Positions 34,535 to 42,728 of a DNA stretch of 64,000 nucleotides are shown in pieces. The notes below the pieces were generated by a model, which saw only the letters and a list, made by a program, of their open reading frames with translations, had not been told where the DNA came from and made no database searches. The position numbers and the translations under genes were made by a program. Source of the DNA: Nocardia pseudobrasiliensis NBRC 108224 (lineage in GTDB: Bacteria > Actinomycetota > Actinomycetes > Mycobacteriales > Mycobacteriaceae); contig NZ_BDBS01000034.1 of assembly GCF_001613105.1 (NCBI RefSeq), forward strand, positions 62,001 to 126,000, read 5' to 3'. Positions within the stretch are counted from its first letter, which is position 1; each line of letters begins with the position of its first letter.

Positions 34535-35704
34535 ATGCCTTTCGCCGTCTACATACTGGGGCTTGGCGTATTCTGCCTCAACACAACGGAAATCATGGTG
34601 GCCGGGCTGATACCCGGTATCTCCGGCGATCTCGGTGTGTCCATCGCCGCCGTGGGCTATCTCGTCTCGATCTTCGCCGTCGGCATGGTCGTCGGCGGTC
34701 CACTGCTGATCGTCGGATTGTCGCGGGTGCCGCAGAAGCGTTCGCTGGTCTGGCTGCTGGTGGTGTTCGTGGCCGGGCAGACGCTGGGTGCGCTGGCGCA
34801 CGCCTACTGGGTGCTGGTGATCGCGCGGGTGCTGACCGCACTGGCCGCCTCGGCGTTCTTCGGGGTGGGTGCGGCGGTCTGTGTGCGCCTGGTCGGAGCG
34901 CAGCGGCGCGGGCGGGCGATGTCGGTGCTCTACGGCGGCATGATGGTCGCCCAGGTCGTCGGCCTGCCGGTGGCCACCTTCATCCAGCAGCACTTCGGGT
35001 GGCGGGCGAGTTTCTGGATCGTCGATGTCCTGGCGGTGGTGTGCATCGCCGCGGTCGTGTGGAAGGTGCCCGCCGGCGGCGACATCCAGACCCTCGATCC
35101 CGGCGCCGAGATCGCGGCCTTCCGCAATCTGCGGCTGTGGGGCGCCTATGCGACCAATGCTCTGGTCATCGGATCGGTCGTGGCCGGATTCACCTATCTG
35201 TCACCGATTTACACCGATGCCGCCCATTTCTCGGCGTCGACGGTGCCGGTGCTGTTCGCCGCGTACGGGATCGCCACGGTGGTGGGCAATGCCATCGTCG
35301 GCCGGTACGCGGATCGGTATATGCGCCCGATCCTGTTCGGCGGCCTGATCGCCCTGACACTGGTCCTCGCGGGCTTCGCCCTCGCGGTCTCCTATCAGGC
35401 GCCGACGGTGATCGCGACCGTCCTGCTGGGCCTGATCGGCCTGCCGCTCAATCCGGCCATGGCCGCGCGGGTGATGTCGGTATCCAATGAGGGCGCGCTG
35501 GTCAATACCGTCAACGGTTCCGCGATCAATGTCGGCGTGGTCATCGGCCCGTGGCTCGGCGGTCTGGGCATCAGTGCCGGACTGGGTCTTTCGGCCCCGC
35601 TGTGGATCGGTTCGGCCATGGCGCTGTGCGGATTGCTCACCCTCGCACCGGATCTGCGGTGGCGAACCACCGAGTCTCGTCCGGCATCGAAAGAAGCTGT
35701 CTGA
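34535..35704 (+). CDS. MFS drug exporter (PBD efflux candidate)
   Basis: 389-residue transporter of the 12-segment DHA1/AraJ-like group. The opening helix FCLNTTEIMVAGLIPGI and the motif A-like loop VGLSRVPQKRSL are characteristic. It is the first gene of the rightward PBD operon, and no other transporter lies inside the cluster, so it is the likely product exporter and self-resistance factor. TGAGG stands upstream of the ATG. A 108-base gap follows before the next gene. Confidence 0.88.
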   Translation: MPFAVYILGLGVFCLNTTEIMVAGLIPGISGDLGVSIAAVGYLVSIFAVGMVVGGPLLIVGLSRVPQKRSLVWLLVVFVAGQTLGALAHAYWVLVIARVLTALAASAFFGVGAAVCVRLVGAQRRGRAMSVLYGGMMVAQVVGLPVATFIQQHFGWRASFWIVDVLAVVCIAAVVWKVPAGGDIQTLDPGAEIAAFRNLRLWGAYATNALVIGSVVAGFTYLSPIYTDAAHFSASTVPVLFAAYGIATVVGNAIVGRYADRYMRPILFGGLIALTLVLAGFALAVSYQAPTVIATVLLGLIGLPLNPAMAARVMSVSNEGALVNTVNGSAINVGVVIGPWLGGLGISAGLGLSAPLWIGSAMALCGLLTLAPDLRWRTTESRPASKEAV

Positions 35705-35812
35705 CAACAACTTGACAGTTTCTCGAGGTCCATTTGATTGCCCCGGACGTCACCGCCGACCGACGATGAAAGCGCCGGCACGACGAGCGCATTCGCGACG
35801 GAAGGGCATCCG

Positions 35813-36283
35813 ATGGACCTGTTGGACATCGCGCCGAGATTCCACCACCTCGCCATTCAAACCGACGATGTGGAGGCCACCATCCGGTGGTATCGGGAAT
35901 TCCTCGGCGCCACGGTCGAGTGGCGACTCGACAGTTTCTCGCCCCTGACCCACGCGCGCCTGCCCGGTATCGAGAAGCTGGCCGAGGTGAAATCCGGCGG
36001 TATGCGATTCCACGTCTTCGACCGGGCCGAGCACAATCAGGACGGTCCCGATCCGCTGGGCTATCAGTTCCAGCATGTGGGGATCACCGTGCGCCGCGCC
36101 GAGGATCTGGTCGAACTGCGGCGGCGCTGGCTCTCGGTGCGCGAGCGCATCGATATCCGCTGGGCGCGCAGCGATCCCCCCTCGGAGATCGTGACCGACG
36201 CCGACGGGATGCAGAGCCTGTATGTCCTGGATCCCAATGGCCTGGAACTCGAATTCATCTATTTTCCGGGGGACGGATCGTGA
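35813..36283 (+). CDS. L-DOPA 2,3-dioxygenase (LmbB1-type VOC protein)
   Basis: 156-residue single-domain vicinal oxygen chelate protein. Metal ligands are likely His12 (RFHHLAIQ), His88 (YQFQHVGITV) and Glu147 (GLELEF). On its own this could be any glyoxalase-fold protein. Beside the tyrosine hydroxylase, PhzF and F420-type genes it matches the DOPA 2,3-dioxygenase that opens the catechol ring of DOPA to start alkyl-proline formation. The ATG at 35813 after GGAAGGG is preferred to a start 75 bases upstream. The stop codon overlaps the next start as GTGA. Confidence 0.88.
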   Translation: MDLLDIAPRFHHLAIQTDDVEATIRWYREFLGATVEWRLDSFSPLTHARLPGIEKLAEVKSGGMRFHVFDRAEHNQDGPDPLGYQFQHVGITVRRAEDLVELRRRWLSVRERIDIRWARSDPPSEIVTDADGMQSLYVLDPNGLELEFIYFPGDGS

Positions 36284-37149
36284 ATCGTGACCATCGTCCC
36301 CCCGCACTGCACGCCCGATTGCTGTTCCTGCCGCCGATCGGCCGCCCCTTCGAATCCTCGACCGACTCCGATACCGCGGTCACCGGCCGCGACGAGGCGG
36401 ACTACAGGGTCTACGGCATCCGCCCGGCCGAGGTGCAGCGGCTGTTCTGGTATCGCTGGATCGCGGGCCATCAGATCTCGTTTCTGCTGTGGCGGGCCAT
36501 GTGCGATGTGGTCGGGCGCTACCCCGACGGCGTGCCGCCCGAGCGCGAACTCGAGGTGCTGGCCGCCTGTGTCGACGGGTACAGCGCGGTGCTGCTGTAC
36601 TCCTCCACCGTTCCCCGCGACCACTACCACGCCTACACCCGGGTGCGCATGGCCCTGCAGCATCCCTCGTTCAGCGGGACCTGGGCGCCGGATTACCGGC
36701 CGATCCGCAGGCTGTTCCGCGGCCGATTCCCGTGGCAGGACGATCCGTCCTGCGCGCGGCTCGGAGAAGCCTTGGCGCGCAATGGGACAACTCACGACCA
36801 CATCGCCGATCACCTGGTGCCGGACGGTCGATCGCTGCTGCAGCGCTCCGCCGGTGCGCCCGGGGTGAGCGTCTCGCGGGAGAAGGAGGATCTCTACGAC
36901 AACTTCTTCCTGACGGTGCGGCGCCCGACCGCGCACGCCGAATTCGTCGCCCAACTCGATTCGCGCATCGGCGATTTCGCGGCGGATCTGCGGTACCACG
37001 GGCTGTATCCGCTCGTCGACGGGCGGCATCATCCGGTGGTTCCCGAGACGTCGAATGTCATGGAGCCCCTGGTACCCGGCATGGTGCGGGTGCTGGATCG
37101 GGCGGCCCGGCTGGTGTCGGAGTTGCGGCTCGAGGATGTGCGCCCATGA
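36280..37149 (+). CDS. Heme-dependent L-tyrosine 3-hydroxylase (LmbB2-type)
   Basis: 289 residues from a GTG start that overlaps the previous stop. The family (LmbB2, anthramycin Orf13, SibU, TomI) has no similarity to pterin-dependent hydroxylases and binds heme. It hydroxylates tyrosine to L-DOPA. Recognisable regions are the opening ALHARLLFLPPIGRPF, the histidine-rich PRDHYHAYTRVRMALQHPSF and KEDLYDNFFLTVRRP. This family occurs almost only in pathways to 4-alkyl-proline compounds, so it is one of the most telling genes in the cluster. Ribosome binding site GGGGGA. Confidence 0.9.
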   Translation: MNRDHRPPALHARLLFLPPIGRPFESSTDSDTAVTGRDEADYRVYGIRPAEVQRLFWYRWIAGHQISFLLWRAMCDVVGRYPDGVPPERELEVLAACVDGYSAVLLYSSTVPRDHYHAYTRVRMALQHPSFSGTWAPDYRPIRRLFRGRFPWQDDPSCARLGEALARNGTTHDHIADHLVPDGRSLLQRSAGAPGVSVSREKEDLYDNFFLTVRRPTAHAEFVAQLDSRIGDFAADLRYHGLYPLVDGRHHPVVPETSNVMEPLVPGMVRVLDRAARLVSELRLEDVRP

Positions 37150-38039
37150 AACACGGCATCGCGATACTGCCCGAATACGAATGGAAGCTCGCCGCCGAAC
37201 GCTGGCGCGCCGCCGAACAACTCGGCTATCACCACGCGTGGACCTATGACCATCTGATGTGGCGCTGGTTCGCCGATCGCCGGTGGTACGGCTCGATTCC
37301 GACCCTCACCGCGGCGGCCACGGTCACCGACGCCATCGGCCTCGGCGTGCTCGTGGCGACCCCGAACTTCCGTCATCCGGTCGCATTCGCCAAGGAGCTC
37401 GGTACCGTCGACGATATCGCCGGCGGCCGACTGATCTGCGGATTGGGCTGCGGCGCACCGGGGTACGACGCGAGTATGTTCGGCGGTCCGGATCTGGGCC
37501 CGCGCGAACGCGCCGACCGATTCGAGGCCTTCGTCGAACTGCTCGACGAGGTGCTCGTGCACGGCACGGTGAATCGGTCCTCGCGCTGGTACACCGCCTC
37601 GGGTGTGAACTTCCACCCGCGCGCCGCGGACGGGCGGCGGTTGCCGTTCGCGATCGCCGCGACCGGACCGCGGGGGATGGCCCTGGCCGCCCGGCACGCG
37701 CGGCACTGGATCACCTCCGGACCGCCCAATGACTTCCGCATGCGGCCGCTGGCCGAGATCGTGCCGGTGCTGCGAAAACAGGTGCGCGCCATGGAATCCG
37801 CCTGCGAGCGAGCGGGCCGGGATCCGGCCGACCTCGCGCGGATATTCGTGGCCGACGCCGCGGCCGGGGGGATCACCCGGTCGCTGGCCGCCTACGAGGA
37901 CGCGGTGGGTGTGCTCGAGCAGATCGGTATCACCGATCTGGTCGTGCACTGGCCCCGTCCCGATCAGCCGTATCAGGGCGACGAACGAGTCGTCGTCGAA
38001 TTCGCCGAGAAGTATTTGGCAGGTAAGCGATGCGTGTGA
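37146..38039 (+). CDS. F420-type luciferase-like reductase (LmbY-type)
   Basis: 297-residue luciferase-like monooxygenase-fold protein. N-terminal GIAILPEYEWK and the motif TYDHLMWRW match coenzyme F420-dependent members rather than FMN monooxygenases, and Corynebacteriales make F420. In related pathways the LmbY/Orf14 homologue reduces an imine or conjugated double bond in the dihydropyrrole ring. The ATG overlaps the hydroxylase stop by four bases, and the 3' end overlaps the PhzF-like gene by ten bases. Confidence 0.88.
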   Translation: MKHGIAILPEYEWKLAAERWRAAEQLGYHHAWTYDHLMWRWFADRRWYGSIPTLTAAATVTDAIGLGVLVATPNFRHPVAFAKELGTVDDIAGGRLICGLGCGAPGYDASMFGGPDLGPRERADRFEAFVELLDEVLVHGTVNRSSRWYTASGVNFHPRAADGRRLPFAIAATGPRGMALAARHARHWITSGPPNDFRMRPLAEIVPVLRKQVRAMESACERAGRDPADLARIFVADAAAGGITRSLAAYEDAVGVLEQIGITDLVVHWPRPDQPYQGDERVVVEFAEKYLAGKRCV

Positions 38040-38851
38040 CGACTGTGGATATGTTCGGGACCGCACCCGGCCGGGGCAGCCTGCTCGATGTGCTGGTCCC
38101 GGAGAACGAGGCCGAGCCGGTCGCGGCGGTGATCGCGCACGCCCGGGAGACCGAGGCGATCGAAAGCGTACTGGTGACCGAATCATCCCGCGCGGAGCGG
38201 ACTTTCGGATCCCGGATCTTCAATGCCGACGGGGAGACGCCCTTCGCCACCCATTCGGTGGCCGGAGTCGCCGCCTGGCTGGTCCGGGCGGATCTACTGG
38301 ACGCGGGCGAGGTCGGGCGCACCAACCCGGCCGGACCGCAATGGCTGTGGACCGATGGTCATCGAGTGCGCGTGCCATTCGACGGACCCGTTGTGCACCA
38401 GCGGATTCCGCACGATCCGGCGGAGTTCGGCCCGTACGAGGGCACATCCCATGCCGGTGGGGTGGGCCGGGCGTTCAACTTCGTGCGCGTCACCGAGGAT
38501 CCGCGCGCGCTGCCGGTTCCGGACCTGGATCGCATGCGGGACTCGGAGCTCACCGATCTCACCTTCTTTCGCTGGGATCCGGATCGGCGGGAGGTGCTGG
38601 CCCGAGTGTTCGCCCCCGGCTTCGGAATTCCCGAGGACACCGGATGTCTGCCCGCCGCCGCCGCGCTCGGCCTGGCCGCCCTCGAACTGTCCGACGGCGC
38701 GGGCGCGCCGGTGAGCGTGCGACAGGTGACGCGCCACGGCACCGAATCGGTCTTCGGCTGCGACGGCTCGATCCGTGACGGCGTCGCGCGGATGCGCGTC
38801 GCCGGGCGGATCTGGATGACCGACGACGAGAAAGGCGGGCAGGCTTCATGA
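38030..38851 (+). CDS. PhzF-family isomerase (LmbX-type)
   Basis: 273-residue PhzF/diaminopimelate-epimerase-fold protein. The candidate catalytic acid is Glu51 (VTES). The usual GHP turn reads ATHS here (ETPFATHSVAG). PhzF proteins shift double bonds by proton transfer; the LmbX-type enzyme isomerises the pyrroline intermediate in alkyl-proline biosynthesis. It sits between the F420-type reductase and kynureninase genes, overlapping both, which joins the tyrosine branch to the tryptophan branch of the operon. Confidence 0.88.
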   Translation: MRVTTVDMFGTAPGRGSLLDVLVPENEAEPVAAVIAHARETEAIESVLVTESSRAERTFGSRIFNADGETPFATHSVAGVAAWLVRADLLDAGEVGRTNPAGPQWLWTDGHRVRVPFDGPVVHQRIPHDPAEFGPYEGTSHAGGVGRAFNFVRVTEDPRALPVPDLDRMRDSELTDLTFFRWDPDRREVLARVFAPGFGIPEDTGCLPAAAALGLAALELSDGAGAPVSVRQVTRHGTESVFGCDGSIRDGVARMRVAGRIWMTDDEKGGQAS

Positions 38852-39999
38852 TTCGGCCGCAGGATTACGCCACCGAGGGCGCTGTCCATCTGAACGGGAA
38901 CTCACTGGGGCCGCCCCTGCGCACGCTGGCGGGCGAACTCGAGCGCTTCGTTTCCGAGCAGTGGGCGCGCAGACAGGTGCGGGGCTGGTGGCAGGACGGC
39001 TGGTTGGATCTGCCTCGCACGATCGGCGACAAGTTGGCCGCCCTGCTCGGGGCGGCTCCGGGTCAGATCGTGGTCGCCGGGGAGACGACCTCCTCGACGC
39101 TGTTCAACGTGCTGGTGGCCGCGTGCCGCCTACGCCCGGATCGGCCGGTGCTGCTGATCGAGGCGGAATCGTTCCCGACCGATCTGTACATCGCCGATTC
39201 GGTGGCTCGGCTGCTGGGTCGCCGGACGGTCGTCGAATCCCGATCGGGTTTCGACCTTTTCCTGCGCGAACGCGGAAACGAGGTGGCCGCCGCGGTGGCC
39301 GCGCCCGTGGATTTCCGCACCGGCGAGCGACGCGAGATCGGCCCGACCACCGCGCTGTGCCACGAATACGGCGCGCTGTCGGTGTGGGATCTCAGCCATG
39401 CCGCGGGCGTGCTGCCGGTCGATCTCGACGACAATCGGGTCGATCTCGCGATCGGCTGCGGTTACAAATACCTCGGCGGTGGACCGGGCGCACCGGCGTT
39501 CACCTATGTGCCCGAACGCCTGCAGTCGCGGATCGACTTCCCGCTGTCGGGCTGGCACGGGCATGCGCGCATGTTCGAGATGTCGCCGACCTTCACCCCC
39601 GCCGATGGTATCGACCGGGCGCGCACGGGCACACCGCCGGTGCTCGGCCTGGTCGGCCTGAACCACGCCCTCGATCCACTGGTCGAGGTCGGTATCGACG
39701 AACTGCGCAGGCGCAGTGGCGAACTCGGCGAGTACTTCCTCGGCCAGCTGCGGCGGCGTCGCCCGGACCTGGCCGCGCGGCTGGCCTCGCCGAAAGATCC
39801 GGACCGGCGCGGTGGACATCTCGCGCTGCGAATCCCCGAGGCCGAGAAGGTCGAGGCCGTGCTCGCCGAGCGCGGCGTGCACATCGACTCCCGGCCGCCG
39901 GATCTGATCCGCCTCGCCTTCGCGCCGCTGTATGTGACCGAGGAGCAACTGCGCCGCGCGGTCGAGGCGCTGTGCGAAGCCGTGGAAGGAGTGCGATGA
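38848..39999 (+). CDS. kynU: Kynureninase
   Basis: 383-residue PLP enzyme that cleaves 3-hydroxykynurenine to 3-hydroxyanthranilate and alanine. The PLP lysine is about Lys207 in GCGYKYLGGGPG, and the opening VHLNGNSLGP is characteristic of the family. The length is slightly shorter than the usual 400 or more residues, but all blocks are present. No quinolinate or NAD biosynthesis genes lie nearby. The role is therefore supply of the anthranilate half of a PBD, with starts and stops overlapped on both sides. Confidence 0.92.
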   Translation: MIRPQDYATEGAVHLNGNSLGPPLRTLAGELERFVSEQWARRQVRGWWQDGWLDLPRTIGDKLAALLGAAPGQIVVAGETTSSTLFNVLVAACRLRPDRPVLLIEAESFPTDLYIADSVARLLGRRTVVESRSGFDLFLRERGNEVAAAVAAPVDFRTGERREIGPTTALCHEYGALSVWDLSHAAGVLPVDLDDNRVDLAIGCGYKYLGGGPGAPAFTYVPERLQSRIDFPLSGWHGHARMFEMSPTFTPADGIDRARTGTPPVLGLVGLNHALDPLVEVGIDELRRRSGELGEYFLGQLRRRRPDLAARLASPKDPDRRGGHLALRIPEAEKVEAVLAERGVHIDSRPPDLIRLAFAPLYVTEEQLRRAVEALCEAVEGVR

Positions 40000-40796
40000 C
40001 CAGGGCAGCCGAATACACGACCCCCGAATATGTGGCCTACGCGCGAATGGACCGGTTGCACGAATTGGCACGGCCGCGCAGCGAGGCCCGGGGTGAGCTC
40101 AATTTCATTCTGATCAGCCACGTCAAGGAACTGCTGTTTCGCGCGGTGACCGATGATCTGGACACCGCCCGCGCCGCTTTGGAAGGCGACGAGGTCGCCG
40201 AGGCTTGTCTCGCCCTGGCCCGGGCGACGCGCACCCAGCGGGTACTCGTCGCCTGCTGGGAATCCATGAACGGCATGTCGGTCGACGAATTCGTCGCCTT
40301 CCGGCACGTACTGGGCGATGCGTCGGGCGTGCAATCCTTCGCCTATCGGGTCCTGGAATTCGTCCTGGGTAATCGGCCCGCCCATCAGGTGGAGGCCGCG
40401 CACGCGGACGGTCATCCACTGCCCATCGCCGAATTGGCGCGGCCCTCGCTGTACGACGTGGTGCTGCGGTACCTCGCGCGGCAGGGTTTTTCGGTGCCCG
40501 CCGAATGCCTTACGAAATCGCCGGAGCGCCAGCACGAATCGAATCCACTCGTCGAGGACGTATGGCTGGAGATCTACCGCCACCGCGAGCGGTATCCGCA
40601 GGCGCATCGTCTGGCGGAGTGCCTGCTGGAGGTCGCCTATCAATTCTCCCGCTGGCGCGCGACCCATCTGCTCGTCGTCGAACGCATGCTCGGTGGCAAG
40701 AGCGGAACCGCGGGCACCGACGGCGCGCCCTGGCTGCGCGCCGTCAACGAGCACCGCTTCTTCCCGGAGCTGTGGACATTTCGAACTCGGCTGTAA
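39996..40796 (+). CDS. kynA: Tryptophan 2,3-dioxygenase
   Basis: 266-residue heme dioxygenase that opens the indole ring of tryptophan to N-formylkynurenine. The N-terminal FILISHVKELLFR, the QRVLVACWESMNGM stretch and the heme-ligand region RATHLLVVERMLGG (His about 224) followed by GTAGTDG are the family signatures. The ATG at 39996 has GGAAGGAG in front and overlaps the kynureninase stop; the much longer open frame upstream is shadow sequence inside kynureninase. It supplies the first step of the 3-hydroxyanthranilate branch. Confidence 0.92.
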   Translation: MTRAAEYTTPEYVAYARMDRLHELARPRSEARGELNFILISHVKELLFRAVTDDLDTARAALEGDEVAEACLALARATRTQRVLVACWESMNGMSVDEFVAFRHVLGDASGVQSFAYRVLEFVLGNRPAHQVEAAHADGHPLPIAELARPSLYDVVLRYLARQGFSVPAECLTKSPERQHESNPLVEDVWLEIYRHRERYPQAHRLAECLLEVAYQFSRWRATHLLVVERMLGGKSGTAGTDGAPWLRAVNEHRFFPELWTFRTRL

Positions 40797-40819
40797 AGAT
40801 CTGGAGGAATACGATCACG

Positions 40820-41884
40820 ATGACAGAATTCGAGACCGGAACGACCGCGCCGGTCGATCTCAGCTCGCTGGTCCCGGTGTTGTTCGGGTTCGCCGCATTT
40901 CAGCAATTGCGGGCGGCCTCGGAACTGCAACTGTTCGAATATCTCGACCTCAACGGACCGTCCACCAGCGATCAGGCCGCCACGGGACTCGGACTGCCCG
41001 GTAAATCGGCGCGCATGCTGCTGCTGGGCACGACGGCACTGGGACTGACCGAGCGGGAGGCCGACCGGTACAGCCTGAGCTCGACGCTGCGCGCCGCGAT
41101 GCGCGACGGCGCCTGGCCGCTGATCCGCAATATCATCGACTTCCAGCACCGGCTGTCCTATCTGCCCGCCAAGGAATACGCCGAATCACTGCGCACCGGA
41201 AAGAATCTCGGGCTCAAACATCTACCCGGCGCCGGCGACGATCTGTACACCCGGCTCGAACAGACGCCGGAACTCGAGAATCTGTTCTTCCGGGGCATGC
41301 ACTCCTGGTCGGAGCTGTCCAATCCCGTACTGCTGCGCCAGGTCGACTACACCGGTGTGCGCCGGATTCTCGATGTCGGCGGTGGGGACGCGGTGAACGC
41401 GATCTCGCTGGCGCGGGCCCATCCGCAGCTGCGCGCAACGGTTTTCGACCTCGAGGGCGCGGTGCAGGTGGCGCGCGACAATATCGCCACCGCCGGACTC
41501 GGCGACCGGATCGATGTGGTCGCGGGCGATATGTTCGGCGATCCGCTGCCCACCGGATACGACGCGGTGCTGTTCGCGCATCAGTTCGTCATCTGGTCGC
41601 CGGAGCAGAACCGGGCGCTGCTCAAACGGGCCTTCGACGCGCTGCCGCCGGGCGGGCGGGTGCTGGTGTTCAATGCCTTCGCCGACGACGACGGGCGCGG
41701 GCCGCTCTACACCGCGCTGGACAATGTGTACTTCGCGACGCTGCCGTCGGAGGAATCGACGATCTATCCGTGGCGTGAGCACGAGGAGTGGCTCGCCTCA
41801 GCGGGTTTCGCCGATATCACCCGAATCCACAATGCGGGCTGGACACCGCACGGGGTCATCGAAGGACGTAAGCCCGATGCGTGA
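40820..41884 (+). CDS. SAM methyltransferase for the anthranilate ring
   Basis: 354-residue methyltransferase of the acetylserotonin O-methyltransferase-like group: N-terminal winged-helix dimerisation domain, then SAM site ILDVGGGDAVNAISLA near 175. Homologues in anthramycin, sibiromycin and actinomycin clusters methylate carbon 4 of the 3-hydroxykynurenine/3-hydroxyanthranilate ring rather than an oxygen. Position between tryptophan dioxygenase and kynurenine formamidase supports that role and predicts the ring methyl seen in anthramycin. O-methylation cannot be excluded from sequence. GGAGG precedes the ATG by about 13 bases. Confidence 0.88.
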   Translation: MTEFETGTTAPVDLSSLVPVLFGFAAFQQLRAASELQLFEYLDLNGPSTSDQAATGLGLPGKSARMLLLGTTALGLTEREADRYSLSSTLRAAMRDGAWPLIRNIIDFQHRLSYLPAKEYAESLRTGKNLGLKHLPGAGDDLYTRLEQTPELENLFFRGMHSWSELSNPVLLRQVDYTGVRRILDVGGGDAVNAISLARAHPQLRATVFDLEGAVQVARDNIATAGLGDRIDVVAGDMFGDPLPTGYDAVLFAHQFVIWSPEQNRALLKRAFDALPPGGRVLVFNAFADDDGRGPLYTALDNVYFATLPSEESTIYPWREHEEWLASAGFADITRIHNAGWTPHGVIEGRKPDA

Positions 41885-42728
41885 GATCGACCGCGAATAC
41901 TCGCCCAGTTCGGTCGCCCGCGATCCGGCCGGATCGCTGCGGCGGTACCGGGCGCGCGGTGACGACGCGCGGTCGCGGCTCGATGTGCACGTGGCCGTGC
42001 GCTACGGCGAGGAGCGCGGCGAACGCTGCCATGTGTTCCCGGCCGTACCGCCCGGCACGCGGGGACCCGAGACCGCGGCGCTGGTGTTCGTGCACGGCGG
42101 GCACTGGCAGGAATCCGGTATCGAGGACGCCTGTTTCGCGGCCGAACCGACCGTCGCGCAGGGCTGCGCCTATGTGGCCGTTGGCTATGGTCTCGCCCCA
42201 TCGCGCACCATGCCCGAGATGATCGCCTCGGTCGCGCGGGCGCTGGACTGGGTGGTCACCGCGGGCGCGCTGTTCGGCATCGATCCACACCGGGTGCATG
42301 TGGCGGGCAGCAGCGCCGGTGCGCATCTGCTGGCCGCGGCGCTGTCGGCGGGTGCGGCGCCCCGGGTTCGCAGCGCCTGCCTGCTGAGCGGGCTCTACGA
42401 CCTGACCGAGATCCCCCGAACCTATATCAACGACGCGCTCGGGCTGACCCCCGAACTGGCCCGCGATTGCAGTCCGCTGCGCATGTCCGCGCCGCGCTGC
42501 GATTCGGTGCTGCTCGCCGCCGGGCGCCACGAGACGCCCACCTATCTGCGCCAGCAGGCGCGGTATGCGGAATACCTTTCCACACAGTCGATTCCGGTCA
42601 CCGAACAGATCGTGCCCGACCGGGATCACTTCGATCTGCCATTGGATCTGGCGGATCCGTCGACTCCGTTCGGCCGGATCAGCCTGAACCACATCGGCCT
42701 AGAAGGGACGGTGACATCGGCGCGATGA
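41877..42728 (+). CDS. Kynurenine formamidase (alpha/beta hydrolase)
   Basis: 283-residue hydrolase that removes the formyl group from N-formylkynurenine. The oxyanion motif HGGHW is at residues 73-77, typical of eukaryote-type formamidases, with nucleophile Ser146 in AGSSAGAH and the late histidine in DRDHFDL. Overlaps of eight bases with the upstream methyltransferase and four bases with the downstream A-T gene show tight coupling. Confidence 0.9.
   Translation: MREIDREYSPSSVARDPAGSLRRYRARGDDARSRLDVHVAVRYGEERGERCHVFPAVPPGTRGPETAALVFVHGGHWQESGIEDACFAAEPTVAQGCAYVAVGYGLAPSRTMPEMIASVARALDWVVTAGALFGIDPHRVHVAGSSAGAHLLAAALSAGAAPRVRSACLLSGLYDLTEIPRTYINDALGLTPELARDCSPLRMSAPRCDSVLLAAGRHETPTYLRQQARYAEYLSTQSIPVTEQIVPDRDHFDLPLDLADPSTPFGRISLNHIGLEGTVTSAR

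Noticed and set aside
38961..40796. 611-codon frame that would fuse tryptophan dioxygenase to upstream sequence
   Set aside because: The upstream part is shadow sequence within kynureninase. GGAAGGAG and ATG at 39996 give the normal family length.
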